From Tetrastigma voinierianum (taxonomy: Eukaryota > Streptophyta > Magnoliopsida > Vitales > Vitaceae): DNA of 64,000 bases. The translations under genes and the position numbers were made by a program. The notes under the pieces are model-generated. The model did no database searches. It saw only the letters and a program-made list of their open reading frames with translations, and was not told the DNA's origin. The stretch is from assembly GCA_016808115.1 (NCBI GenBank), contig JAEQBH010000293.1:305479-369478 (forward strand). Direction: 5' to 3'. Shown here in pieces: positions 33,201-44,080 of the stretch (the stretch's first letter is position 1; each line of letters begins with the position of its first letter).

Positions 33201-33719
33201 AAGCTTACATGATAAAAGACTAATCCAGACAGATGAAAGCCATTTAGGAAGTATCAAAGGAAATTTAGCATATACAAACTAATGTTTACATGTTATCCAA
33301 AATATAATATTAATCTAGAAGATAAGGATTTGATAATAGCTTGCCATTTCAAATTTTTAAAAATGGTTTCATGAAAGAAAGTAATAATGTGATGACAATG
33401 TATTATAGTGCTTTATACACACAATCAAACTCAAATTATGGAAGAATTTACCAAGATAAACCATTTATTGAAATTAGTGATGAATGTAGAGAAATTGCTG
33501 AAATAATAGAACCTCAAAAGTTGGATAGGATAGAGATACCGACAAATTACATTTTAAGCTCCCCACATAATATTCCCAAGAAATCATATACAGAGGATTG
33601 ATTTACCTATATTTAGGGGAAATTCCTTTATTGAAAATAATATAGAAAGAAGAAGTTTCCAAAAAATAATAAGAGAAGAAATACATTCACATTTCCTAAT
33701 ATTAGGAGAGTATTATAAT
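33201..33719 (+). pseudogene. EPRV ORF1 fragment after the second leader
   Basis: This is broken coding sequence of the same AT-rich style. The frame at 33341-33601 (86 codons) is rich in Asn, Ser and Glu and ends in a TGA. It seems to come from the polyprotein segment downstream of the movement domain, joined to a leader by deletion, so the N-terminal part is missing. I recognise no catalytic motif. EPRV sequence ends near 33719, where LINE sequence begins. Confidence 0.5.
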
Positions 33720-33993
33720 GGAGAAAGGGGAAGCGGCGAAAGAAGGCGTGGATGGCTGCCCCACTCTATATTTTTTGGACTCTATGGCGGGAGAGAAATA
33801 GAATTGTGTTTGAGGGTGGGGATATTTCAATCAATAGGATGAAGTCTATTTTTCTTAGTAATCTCTGGTCTTGGGTTAATATGCATTGTGTGGAGAGACC
33901 AACTTTATTTATTGATTTTTTTTGTTTTGGATGGGCTATAAATGAGCTTTTGCCTGTTTTCTGCGTGGGTGGTAAGTTGTTTTCTTTCCTTTC
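33720..33993 (+). pseudogene. LINE (L1-type) ORF2, C-terminal end fragment
   Basis: The frame starting near 33752 keeps APLYIFWTLWRERNRIVFEG and then FLSNLWSWV, the characteristic end of plant L1-like LINE ORF2 proteins after the RT zinc-binding domain. Only about 90 codons are visible. The 5' part is absent, and the 3' part is cut by the family II LTR at 33994. The other half may lie beyond the right edge of the window. Confidence 0.75.
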
Positions 33994-36976
33994 TGTGAAA
34001 ACCCGGGTAAATTTGAATTTTTTTTTCGTAAAACGATAAATTACCATTATAGTACAGGTTATAAGCCTAGAAATTCTCTAGATCTCAAATGACCAAACGG
34101 ACCTCACAGTTGGAATTGTCTCGCGAAATCTAGATACCCAGTTGAATTTCGTTGAATTCTGAGATGATCGGAATTTCACATATTTCGAGGTGAACAGACA
34201 AATGACGTGGTAACGCGTGGCATGATGCTACATGGCATCATGTCTATCAAATGAGGAGCCATGTGAGTGGTGGATGCCACATGGCAAAGAGCATGTGCCC
34301 ATGTAGCACATGGGAGGGAATTGAGTGTCATGGGTGACACTTGTCAAAAAGAGAAACCATGTGGGTGACACATGGAAACCATGTGTCACACCACTAAGGT
34401 AGGAAAATGGGTGAGGAGAGAGAAATATCAGTTCGGTGGAGGGGAGAAAGAAAGAGAAAAGAAAGAAAGAAAAGAGAAAGAGAAGGGGAGGGGGAAAGAG
34501 GATTGGCGACTCTCCTTCAGCTGACGCTAATCGACGTCAAAAACCTCGGGTCTGAGCAAGAGGCAAAGTTGGTCGATGTAGTAAGAGCTTCGCGTAGGTA
34601 CAAAAATAAGGAGGTTTCATCGAAGCTTCAAAGAGGTAGGGGTTTCTCCTTCTCTTGTTATTTCATGCTTAAGGGTCGTTCAATGGCCATACTCTGCCTA
34701 CTCCAACCTTGGGGTCAGGGTTCAAAGACAGCTTTAGACTCGTGCTGGCGCCTAAGACCTAGCTTTCATGGTCTGTTTGGTTTCTAGGACTACTGTTTCA
34801 GGGTTGGTTATGTGACTTGATGTTTGGGGTTTGTTTATGGCCTAAATAAGGACTGTTGTGGTGGCATGAACCGAGACTGGTTCATGGCAGTTAGGGACTA
34901 AGTGATGCCTGGTTTTTGGGATCTGAAATTGAGGATCATTTTCTATCTGTCATTGCTTGATATTGAATGACATGCTTGATTGTGTTTTGAATGATGTTGA
35001 TATATGCGTGTTTAGATATATTGACATCGGTGGATGTAAATTATATGCGTTTGATATAATTATCCATGATACTCGGCATGAAGTATGGTGTGTAAATGTT
35101 TCCTGTAGCATTCATTATACATGTAACAGGAGATAACATGCAATGGCATTTTGCATTGCATATGCACAGGGACATCACATTGAGTTTAGTGTGTGTGCAT
35201 GGTCATGATCATTCACCATACTTAGTGGATGGATAGTGGGATCGATACCTTAGACGATGTTCAACAGAGTCGCATGGTTGCATAACACGAAAAAACGTGT
35301 GGTGGGTAATAGCAAGAAGGGCAAGACACTCTCTCGAGTGAGAGGCTCTTACTGGTTCAAACGTATCCAACGGTGAAAGTCCAAAAAGCGTTGGAAGGCG
35401 TGTGGAGTTCTGTGGTGAGACCCCAGAAATCCGCTGCCCATAAAACACATAGGACTTGTTTATCAAGTGATCATTGGAGGTGACTATCCAATGAGTTTTG
35501 ATTTATAAAACAAAAGCATTTTGTTTGGAAAAAGGTCATTGGATGAGAACATCAATGACGGTTTTATCACACTTGGCATGTGCATGTGTGAGGGAGTCGG
35601 TGAGGACTTGGGACATGAGGCATGATGAGTCTCATCTCATTTCATGGCATGTAGAAATTCCATGGTAGAAACTGTTAATTTTACTTGGAATGTGATTGTG
35701 AAGTGTGGAACATGACATTGCATGTGCACTTAGGTGGGGGGTAGCCCTTGTAGAAGTTATCTCTACTAGGCGTGGCTCACCCTTTATAGGACAACATTTC
35801 AGGTGCAGGGAGTTCACCGACGCACGACGCTCATCCGAGGCCGTAATTGTGAAGAAAGCCGGATTGTGGCCTTAACAATGATTTGTAAAGTTTCTGGACA
35901 ACTTGGTCAAGTTTCTGTGCATGTAAGAAAAAGGGTTGTAATCAAACTCCTTTAGTTTTTGTTCAATATAGTATTGCATGTGTTTATGTGCTTTTTGAGT
36001 CTCGGAGGGACCTACTGTATATTGAACATGACAAGCTTTAAAAAGGGCTAGAAGTGCCAAGGGGGTTTTAGGTAAGCCATCAAGTAGAGTGCCGACATCG
36101 TGGACATTGAAACTTCAATGTCAAGGATTCAGCCCAACGCCGCGACATGTGGTTTTATGTCACGACATCGACCGCCTCTCAGACATGGAAGCCCCAATGT
36201 CGACACAAAGCAAAGGTCGAGTCACGACATGCATTTTTATGTCACTAATATTCCCGCTGTCGCGACATCCAAACCTTACCGCCCGACACCGGTCGATGGT
36301 GCACTTATTGAAAATAGGTCTATGTTGCGACATGGAATTCCTATGTCACTTATTATTGGAATTCCAATGTTACGACATTGGTCTAACAAGTTTATGTTGC
36401 GACATAAGGTTCCAATGTCGCGACATAGGGTTCCAATGTCGCGACATTGGTCTAGGGTTGCGAAACCAGTTTATTTCGCGTCATAGAATCTCAATGTCGT
36501 GACATTGGTTTGAGGTTAGCAATACAGTTATGTCGCAACATAGATTTTTATGTCGCAACAATGGTTTGTCATGACACGAGTTTGTCTTCTCGACATGAAG
36601 GATTTTATGTTGCGACATAGGTTTTTATGTCGCGACAATGGTCTGTACACGGGCTGGGAGTGATGTCGCGACATAGGTTTTTATCTCGCAATAGGAAGTT
36701 CAGATATTCTATCGTAACAGGTCCCAGGCAATGTCGTGACATTGCATTGTTTGTCCCAAGTTACTGTTCTCTTTGGGTTTCTCTATTCGACTAGTTCTCT
36801 TTCGTCTAGGGGTACCCAAGACAGGAAAAATTTGGTACCGAGGATTTTTCGTTTGGTCTCGTGGAGTTGTGGGTCTCAGTGACTAAGCCACAACGACGTG
36901 GTATCATGATAAATGATATCCACGGGTATTCCGCAAGTTAACAATTGGTCAACAAGACTGAGTTTTCGGGACATCA
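33994..36976 (+). repeat. 5' LTR of family II element
   Basis: It starts TGTGAAAACCCGGG. The end is set near CGGGACATCA by comparison with other family ends and is less certain. It shares most of its first 1.6 kb with 46356-47915. It holds the shared LTR box variant at 35732-35751 and a TGTCGCGACA array near its 3' end. The frame at 34407-34787 runs through the purine-rich leader and is not supported as a gene. Confidence 0.85.
36090..36740. repeat. Array of TGTCGCGACA palindromes in family II 5' LTR
   Basis: At least five perfect copies (near 36259, 36416, 36437, 36629, 36662) lie among CpG-decayed variants. The array sits near the right end of the LTR, whereas in family III it sits near that LTR's end on the minus strand, so the relative position is alike. 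Confidence 0.88.
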
Positions 36977-37184
36977 TGTGCCTCAAGACGTAGTCTAGGC
37001 TTGTGATTACCTAGTACCGGATATCGATACCTGCAGTGTACCTTGGCATCGTGACATACGTATACGAAGTACCTAAGGCTTGATGAGCATGGGTTTAGAC
37101 TACTACATTCATTGTGCACTCATGTGTTGTGCTATGTGATTGGTATTACTTGTTGCATACATGGTAAATTGTGAATAGGAAAAG
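36977..37184 (+). other. Leader between 5' LTR and gag, family II
   Basis: This ~200-bp non-coding stretch has no clear primer site. The expected initiator tRNA-Met match next to the LTR is not visible, either lost or because the LTR end is misplaced. Confidence 0.5.
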
Positions 37185-38158
37185 ATGAATACTAGGGTTA
37201 GAGAACATAACCTTAGGGGTTCGGAAAATGAATGAATGGATTGGTTCAGGATGTGATGTCTATTGGTGGTTAGCATATGCACTACTAATTAAACAAAAGA
37301 AGGAAATCTCAAATTGCTATTTGACATGTATAAATAGTAAGTCGAGGAAGAGGACGCAGAGGCCGTGGACAGGGCAATAACTAACCACCGTAGACCTCTA
37401 ACCAATAGGCCTTTATAAAGGCTATTGGCGTTGCAGTTGGAACCATTGCACAAGTTAGTGCATTTGGGGGCCAAGGAGGACTGAGTAACCGCCAGAGGTT
37501 TATGACACACCATCCCTCGACATTCATAGAAGGAGGGGACCCGATGGTAGCTGACCATTAGTTCCGACAAGTCGAAAGGATTTTGGAGGCTATGGAGATT
37601 ATCTCCAATGACACGCGGATAAGACTAGCGACATTTCAGCTAGAGAGTGAATCCCAAGTATGGTGGGATTGGATCAAGGCCTCAAGAAACTTGGAGGCAA
37701 TGACATGGGAAGAGTTCCGTGAGCTCTTAATGGGTAAGTTTTTTCCTGCATCTGCTCGACATGTAAAAGCTCAAGAGTTCCTCAAGTTGAAACAAGGAGC
37801 CATGAAAGTACTCGAATACGTGGCTAAGTTCACTGAGTTAGCACGCTTTACAGACGATTACGTGGCCACAGACATGGCTAAAGTAAGAAAGTTTAAGGAT
37901 GGTCTGAAATTTTCCATCCAGGGCAAAATTGTGGGACTCCTCTTACAAGATACATACTCTATGGTCAGGACAGCTATGGCCATTAAGAACGCACGGAGCA
38001 TCCGAAAGGCGGGTGCTAGTGAGAAGAGAAAGGATAACCAGTTTTCTTCTAGCTTAGGAAAGAAATAGAGGACTTCTATTCTACGAGGATTTTAGGGACA
38101 GGACCATGACTATCAAAGCTAAGGCTAGGTTAAGGCTCCTAGCCAATCAAGACAGATG
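37185..38158 (+). pseudogene. Gag, family II
   Basis: A start at 37185 is plausible (MNTRVREH, the usual type of start for this lineage), but frames are broken up to about 37580. The open frame 37583-38068 (161 codons) holds the gag core with WWDWIKASRNLEAMTWEEF, KFFPASARHVKAQEFLKLKQG and YVAKFTELARF. The GGDPMVADH block lies just upstream (37536-37560), followed by a stop. It pairs with the family III gag at 10083-10870. Confidence 0.88.
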
Positions 38159-38206
38159 ACATGTTTCTACTGCCATCAACCTGGACATATGAAGCAAAAT
38201 TGCCCT
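38159..38206 (+). pseudogene. Gag zinc knuckle, family II
   Basis: CFYCHQPGHMKQNC (38162-38203) is a perfect CX2CX4HX4C RNA-binding knuckle. It is in a different frame from the gag core, so a frameshift lies between them. Confidence 0.9.
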
Positions 38207-38254
38207 TAGAGGCAGGGATCCTAGGATTATGGGACACCGTAGTCCTAGTCATCA

Positions 38255-38899
38255 ATGGGACAGGCACAAACACAGTTTGTTCCTCCTTACCCCGGTATGG
38301 GCCAAGGGAATCGATATCAGTCTCACGGTGCTGCACAAGCACTTACTACTTCACAAACAGGCCAAAGAGGTCAGGGTATGGATCGAGGTTGGGGACAAGG
38401 CTCACAGGCTGGGACTTTAGGGACCAAGGGGCGTGTCTACGCCGTTACACCACAGACTAAGGTCGCAGATCAGTCAGTTATTCAGGGTATGTTTATACTC
38501 TCTCGCCTATGGGCAAGAGTATTGTTTGATTCTGGTGCATCTCATTCATTCATTGCTGCATCATGTGTGAAAGTTTTGGGCTTAGAGGTTGAATCTTTGG
38601 GAAAGCCATTACATGTGAGTTCTCCCTTAGGGACTAGAGTAAAGATGGATCAGACATCTCGTGATTGTGAGTTAGAGATCTCAAGGATTCTGCTCACGAT
38701 GGACCTTCGGGTTATGGACATGTCGGAGTTTGATGTCATTCTTGGCATGGATTGGTTGATGGCACACCGAGTCGTCATTGATTATGATCGTAGGAGGGTT
38801 ACTACCTACACACACGACTCAAGATTTGTTTTTACCTTGTGTGGGGATAAGCATGGCCTACCCCCAAATCGTACGACTCTAGGTGGCACGAGTAGTTGA
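38255..38899 (+). pseudogene. Aspartic protease, family II
   Basis: This open frame of 214 codons spans the linker after the zinc knuckle and a complete retropepsin-like domain. The active site is ARVLFDSGASHSFIAAS (aspartate codon at 38528-38530). Then come ELEISRILLTMDLRVMD and FDVILGMDWLMAHRVVID. This protease would cut the gag-pol polyprotein. It ends at a TGA just before RT, where related elements read through in one frame. It is the best-preserved domain of this element. Confidence 0.9.
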
Positions 38900-39700
38900 T
38901 GAGGTGGCTGGCAAGCCTTACCCTGGAGGACGAGGGGAGACATGAGTTGAGTCTACCTCGGGTGGTTCGTGAGTATAAGGATGTCTTTCCAGACGAACTA
39001 CCCGGATTATCGCCGCATAGGGATGTAGACTTCATTATTGAGTTACACCCTGGTATGTCTCCTATCTCTATGACTCCGCATAGAATGGCGCTTGCTAAGT
39101 TGCAGGAACTCAAGGTCCAATTGAAGGAATTGTTGGACAGAGGTTTTATCAGACCGAGCACTTTACCTCGGGGCGCTCCGGTGTTGTTTACTAAGAAGAA
39201 GGGCAATACCCTTTGGCTCTACATAGATTATCAGCGGTTGAACAGGGTCACTACCAAGAATAGGTACCCTTTGCCAAGGATTGATGATTTGTTTGATCAG
39301 CTGAGAGGGGCGCGGGTTTACTCTAAGATAGATTCTCGCACGCTACTATTAGTTTAGGTTAGGAAGGGCGTATATCCCTAAGATGTTGTTCGTGGCACGT
39401 ATGGGCATTTCAAGTTCATAGTGATGCCATTCAGGTTGACGAAGGCTCCAACGGCATTCATAGATCTCATGCATAAGGTATTCCAGCCCTATCTAGATCA
39501 GTTTGTTTTGGTCTTTGTTGACGACATTTTGATCTACTCTAGGTCGGAGGAGTATATGTAAAGTAAATTAATCGTTTCGTGTTTCAGAGACCATCGCCTA
39601 TATGCAATTCAGCAAGTGCGACTTTGGCCACCAGGTGAAATTTCGGGACATGTCTTATCGGCTTCGGTCGGTGGACCCAAAGAAGGTTAAGGCGTTGATC
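38896..39700 (+). pseudogene. Reverse transcriptase, family II
   Basis: The frame 38896-39357 (153 codons) holds the N-terminal fingers: VVREYKDVFPDELPGL, LKELLDRGFIRPS, GAPVLFTKKK and YPLPRIDDLFDQL. A stop follows, then the palm continues with GHFKFIVMPF and the catalytic FVDDILIYS (aspartates at 39520-39525). After about 39560 the sequence is scrambled. The catalytic residues remain, but stops and frameshifts prevent a full protein. Confidence 0.9.
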
Positions 39701-40257
39701 GAGAGCATCAAGTCACTTCAAGATACGCAGCTGATTGGCAAGGCATTATAAGAGATTCATCGAGGATTTCTCCATTAGCAATCAAATATGACAAGGGTTA
39801 ATTTCAAAGGAATTAAGTTTGAGTGGAATGACCTATGTGGAGACAAAGCATTCGTAATTTAAGAGGAGGCTTGACCTAGCCCTATTCCGATAGTCCTTAA
39901 AGGACAGAGAGGTACACTTTGCACAGATCACCCAAAGAACTGATTCGGATGTGTTTTGATGCACCGGAGGCCAGGGCTTATGGTTCAGTCGCTTAAAGAA
40001 TCACAAGCAAAATTATCCCCACACACATATTGGTAGCCATTGTCTTTGCTCTTTTAAATATTTGGTGCCACCATTCATATGGTGAGTGGCCTGAGGTATT
40101 TGCATTCACAAGAGTCTCAAGTATTTTTTTCACGCAATGTAATTCCCTCAAATACGAGGCAAAGGCAAAGTGGATGGAGTATTTGGAAGATTATGATTTC
40201 ACTTTGCACTACCATCCCGATAAGGCAAATGTGGTGGCTTATGCACTCAAATAAGTC
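39701..40257 (+). pseudogene. RNase H, family II
   Basis: Blocks in broken frames resemble the RNase H domain that removes the RNA template. The last part, 40160-40254, is clear: WMEYLEDYDFTLHYHPDKAN then VVAYAL, the usual end of Ty3 RNase H. Earlier catalytic blocks are poorly kept. Confidence 0.75.
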
Positions 40258-40419
40258 ACTGGGAGTATTGGCTAAGATAGCTTCCTCGGAGGCGTGATGA
40301 TCGACTCCGGATAGTTCGCCAGCGCGATGATGATTAGGCTCATGGTACTTTGGGGAGTTTAGTGGCTACGCCTTCCCTACTAAGCTGAGTGATTGGAGTC
40401 CTGTGTGACGTGACACACC
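40258..40419 (+). pseudogene. RNase H to integrase linker, family II
   Basis: The linker after RNase H keeps GVLAKIASSEA and then degrades. The linker is cut by the Tat-like LTR, but the boundary is not sharp. The pol frame resumes near 42786. Confidence 0.5.
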
Positions 40420-42785
40420 GAATATCCATCGTGACCGAAAGTAATGCATGTGTTCAGTGATGTGTGGTCGGGCCACCACCTCTTCTCGTGGATGGACCAA
40501 AATACCTATACAAATTTATAAATATGACACCACATCATTATCTAATCCCCAAAGAATAATGCCATGAAAACTGTCATGTACCTTATCTATTGTACCGATT
40601 AAAAGCGCCTTTGAAGAGTAAATCATTTTCTTTCTCGTTTGCTCCGTGATGCCGCAAGTGTACAAAGCTGAAACAAGTAGTAAACTGGATTTAAGTCCGT
40701 GATATCGCCTCAATGGTGTGGATCTCAAAGAATTCTCAATCAACTACCCCGGATCAACGAACCCATACTATTTGACTTTGATAGGCAATCGGGAAACATC
40801 ATTCTGGCAAAAACCCAAAATAAAAACTAAGAAAAGTGACTTAATAACAAAAATGAATTAAAACTGAAAATCTAAAATAATAAATTCGATCGATCGCTTA
40901 TCTTTAAAGGAGCATTGAAAATAACATCGCTATTTGGTGGAAACATCAATTCCCCGCAGAATTACCTGTAACTTTGTTTCATGAACTACGATTTAAACCC
41001 CATTCAAGAAATAGGTAGCGCTTGGATCTTCTCTCATTTGAGATCGTTTCTACCTGGTCTTCCCCGACTTCAAGATGAGGATTAGATGGGAATCACTGAC
41101 CGTCGCTCGTTCTAGATATTTTTCAAATACTATACCTTGGAACAAAGGACCAGAAACTCAGCTCCCAAGACACAGGTATAGCATGGGTTTACACTTTACG
41201 GTTTCTCTTCCTCAAAATTGAAACAGCTCATCCTTCGATTGGGGATTCTCGCTAATACCTTGACGGGAACTCATCGTTAATTGAGGCGGAATTCTCCTCG
41301 TTTAATGACAAGCCATTCAACTCAATCTCGATTTCTATGAGAAGACGATGGACGACTTACACTCACGCAGCTCTACAGATCCCATTATTAGGTTCGCATA
41401 CTTTGAGAAATTGTTCACTACTCTCGTAAATGCCTTCTCAGGTCACTGTAGGGCCTCCGAAATCTGGAGCGGCATGAAACAATCCTATTGCAGGTATAGA
41501 CACCGATATTGGGACGACATGTAATTATTCGTAATCCAGCTAAAGAGATTTATAAAACTATCTCGTGGCGAGCTTCGAGCAAATTTCTTACGCGAAGATG
41601 GCACCCTCAACAAATGTGAGTTCATTCAATGGAAGTTGGGTGTCTAAATTACTTTATTACACACTACAAGGGCTTTCTCGATCAAGAGAACCATCAGATT
41701 GACACTGAAATCCTACCTGTAAAATTTATCCTGAATTCAGACGCATCCGGCAAGAATTTGAAAGAACAGAATTCGCATTCACTTCTACTTTAACAAATAA
41801 CGCCCGCATCCAAAATTGGAAAGAAATAACAATTTTAAATCTAAAATAACAACAAACAAAGAAAAGAAAATTAAAATACATGAGCCTTAGGCTACCCGCA
41901 CTTCGCTCGAAGCCGCCAAGAGTCGCTTTCCTTCAGTAAAGAGCCGCTATTTATAGGATTCTGAAGTCATTCCTAACTTTAATGCGCCTCCTGTGGATTT
42001 CGACACCGCCTATTTGGTTGTTAATGTCGCGACTCGATTTTGTCGCGACATCGCTTGTCTAAGCATTTGTCGCGCTTTTATTTGGTCGCGATCATTTTTA
42101 GCATCCTCGGGTTTTCCTATGTCGCGAATTTTGATTATTTGTCGCGACCTCGCTTGTCTCAAAGATACGTCATAAGCTTTTATTTGGTCGCGACATCGCT
42201 TGTCTAATCACTCATCCATTCTTCCCAAAGAAGGTTCATCTTCGGTCACGACTTAAATGACGCCGCGACCTTAATTCCTGCGTTGTCTCCTCGATACCCA
42301 CTCTAGAACACCTCGATTCAAGACATGTCGCGACCTCTTCTAAATGTCAATGACTCGATGTTCAGTCTCTGAAAATCTTATGTCGCTGACTTATTCCGTG
42401 GTCACGACCTCCATGCCCATCGCCGCCTTCAATCTCTATCGCAACCTCGAAATGGTGTCGCGACATCATGTCTTTTCGGTTTCACACTATGGTCGTCGAC
42501 TTGAGTTTCGCGACCGCCATTCTCGCTTCAACTGCTCCTTATGTCACGACCGAGTTTGTGGTTGCAACCTTGATGTGATTCTTCACATCAGCCGCGCACG
42601 CGATGACCCGCCTTTTCTTCCTCGTGCACCTCTCGCTATGGCATCATTCGCACCAACAGGTCATTCGCTACCACTCGCCCTTCTACATGCACATCTCTTT
42701 TCAATTTCTACGCATAGCGCTTGGTGAGTTATTCCACATTTCTCGCATATAAATCATTTCTTGGAGAAATCAACTAAATGGACTG
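40420..42785 (-). mobile_element. Tat-like LTR insertion
   Basis: This stretch interrupts pol between RNase H and integrase. It has no coding domain. Features of a long LTR read on the minus strand: a TATA box CTATAAATAG (41951-41960 on the plus strand as CTATTTATAG), and a GATGCCGCAAGTGTAC / TTAAGTCCG..ATATCG block near 40650-40710 of a kind I associate with Athila/Tat LTRs. It also holds a TGTCGCGAC-rich stretch (42020-42560). Ends are approximate and no target duplication was found. It could be a solo LTR or a non-autonomous element. The 127-codon frame at 42344-42727 runs through the repeat and is not supported. Confidence 0.5.
42020..42560. repeat. TGTCGCGAC-rich stretch in Tat-like LTR
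   Basis: Many TGTCGCGACCTCG, TGTCGCGACATCG and TGGTCGCGACATCG units are spaced 20-60 bases apart. The core CGCGAC is shared with the family II and III arrays although the surrounding LTR is unrelated. Confidence 0.75.
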
Positions 42786-43670
42786 AAATTGATGACTTTA
42801 AGCTCATCAGCCATTCATGCAGATGGTAGTCTCGACATAGGGAAGAGTCAGGTTCTAGTTATTGGATTCGAGAGAGGAGATCCACAAGGAGCTCCATCGC
42901 TTCCGCTTTTGTTGTGCATCCGTGGCATGAAGAGGGTTACCGTGATCTTCGCCGGCCGTGATACTCGGAGGGATGAAGAAACACGTTGGAGACTTTGTTC
43001 GATGGTGTCTCACATGTTAGCAAGTACAGGCTGAGCATTAGAGGCCACCAGTGTTACTTCAGCCCATGAGGTAGCTGAGTGGAAGTGAGAGCATGTCACG
43101 ATGGATTTTATGACCCACTTGCCACCGACATCGCGGAAACATGACCCAATATGAGTGATAGTAGACAGGCTTACTAAGTTGGCACACTTTCTAGCTATGT
43201 GGATGACCTTCACAATGGAGGAATTCTACAAGTTATACGCACGGGAGATTTTCCGATTACATGGAATGCCAGTATCTATAGTATCAGACTGAGACCCCAG
43301 GTTCACAACTCACTTTTGGAAGAGTTTCCAAAAGGCCATGGGGACATAGTTGATGATGAGCACTGCATTTCATCTGCAGACAGACGATCAGTCAGAGATG
43401 ACCATCTAGGTTTTAGAGGACATGCTACGAGCATGTGTCCTGGATCTTGAGGGTAGCTGGGAAGAGCATTTTCCCTTAGTGGTGTTCACCTACAACACGG
43501 GTTATCAAGAAAATACACAAATGGCACCCTATGAGGATTTATGTGGGAGGCCATGTCGATCTCCGGTTTGTTGGACGGAGGTGGGAGAGAGATCCAGCAC
43601 TAGTCCGGAATTGGTTAGAGAAACCTCCGAGAAGGTGGACTTGATACTAAAGCATCTTCTCACTGATTAG
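42786..43670 (+). pseudogene. Integrase, zinc-binding and catalytic parts, family II
   Basis: The zinc-binding end is frameshifted but keeps GMKKHVGDFVRW (about 42986-43020). The catalytic core keeps MDFMTHLPP (about 43100), VDRLTKLAHFLA, a SD..DPRFTTHFW block with a stop inside, and QTDDQSE (about 43378), giving the D, D and E positions. The frame 43422-43670 keeps RACVLDLEGSWEEHF, FTYNTGYQ and GRPCRSPVCWTEVGE. The core is recognisable but not open. Confidence 0.85.
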
Positions 43671-43709
43671 AGCGGGCAAAAGAGCTACGCCGACTGACGG
43701 CGGCGACCT

Positions 43710-44080
43710 ATGGAGTTTGAGGTGGGCGATCATGTCTTCTTAAAGGTAATGCCTATGAGAGGAGTGGCCAGGTTCGGCAAGGGGAGAAAGCTATCACCAA
43801 GGTTTATTGAGCCCTTCGAGGTACTTGAAAGGGTGGGAACAGTTTCTTATCGGTTGGCATTACCGCCAAGCTTATCGAGTGTCCATGAGGTATTTCATGT
43901 CTCCATGCTCTGGAAATACACTCCAAATCTGACTCATGTAGTGGATTGGAGAGAGCTTGTGGTTGATACTAATGGGACCTTCGAGGAGGTTTTGCGATGC
44001 AAGATTGCGAGGCTTATGAAAGTGTTGAAGCAGCACCATGGAGTGGAGGAAGCAACATGAGAACTCGAGGACACGATGCT
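43710..44080 (+). pseudogene. Integrase C-terminal domain with chromodomain-position tail, family II
   Basis: The open frame 43710-44060 (116 codons) begins MEFEVGDHVFLKV and holds the GPY/F-type block RFIEPFEVLERVGTVSYRLALP, then VHEVFHVSMLWKY and a tail with KVLKQHHGVEEAT. That tail is where plant chromoviruses carry a chromodomain-like fold that guides integration. It stops at TGA, and the remaining codons (DTM, then YPFLFEDK) continue at 46217 beyond the solo LTR. Confidence 0.85.
44076..44080. repeat. Target site duplication ATGCT/ATGCA, left
   Basis: ATGCT precedes the minus-strand solo LTR, and ATGCA follows it at 46212-46216, one mismatch. The pol tail continues across the site. Confidence 0.7.

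Noticed and set aside
1801..33719. A possibly active pararetrovirus genome
   Set aside because: Polymerase is largely deleted, every coding piece has stops and frameshifts, and three foreign elements split the insert.
33720..33993. A host gene exon (WTLWRERNRIVFEG frame)
   Set aside because: The block is the common end of plant L1-type LINE ORF2 proteins; there are no splice sites or further exons nearby.
34407..34787. 126-codon frame starting with an Arg/Glu/Lys-rich stretch
   Set aside because: It translates the purine-rich leader of the family II LTR. The other LTR copy near 46770 has indels that break it.
42344..42727. 127-codon frame, Ser/Arg-rich
   Set aside because: It crosses the CGCGAC-rich stretch of a non-coding LTR and has no recognisable domain. 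CpG-rich repeats tend to be open by chance.
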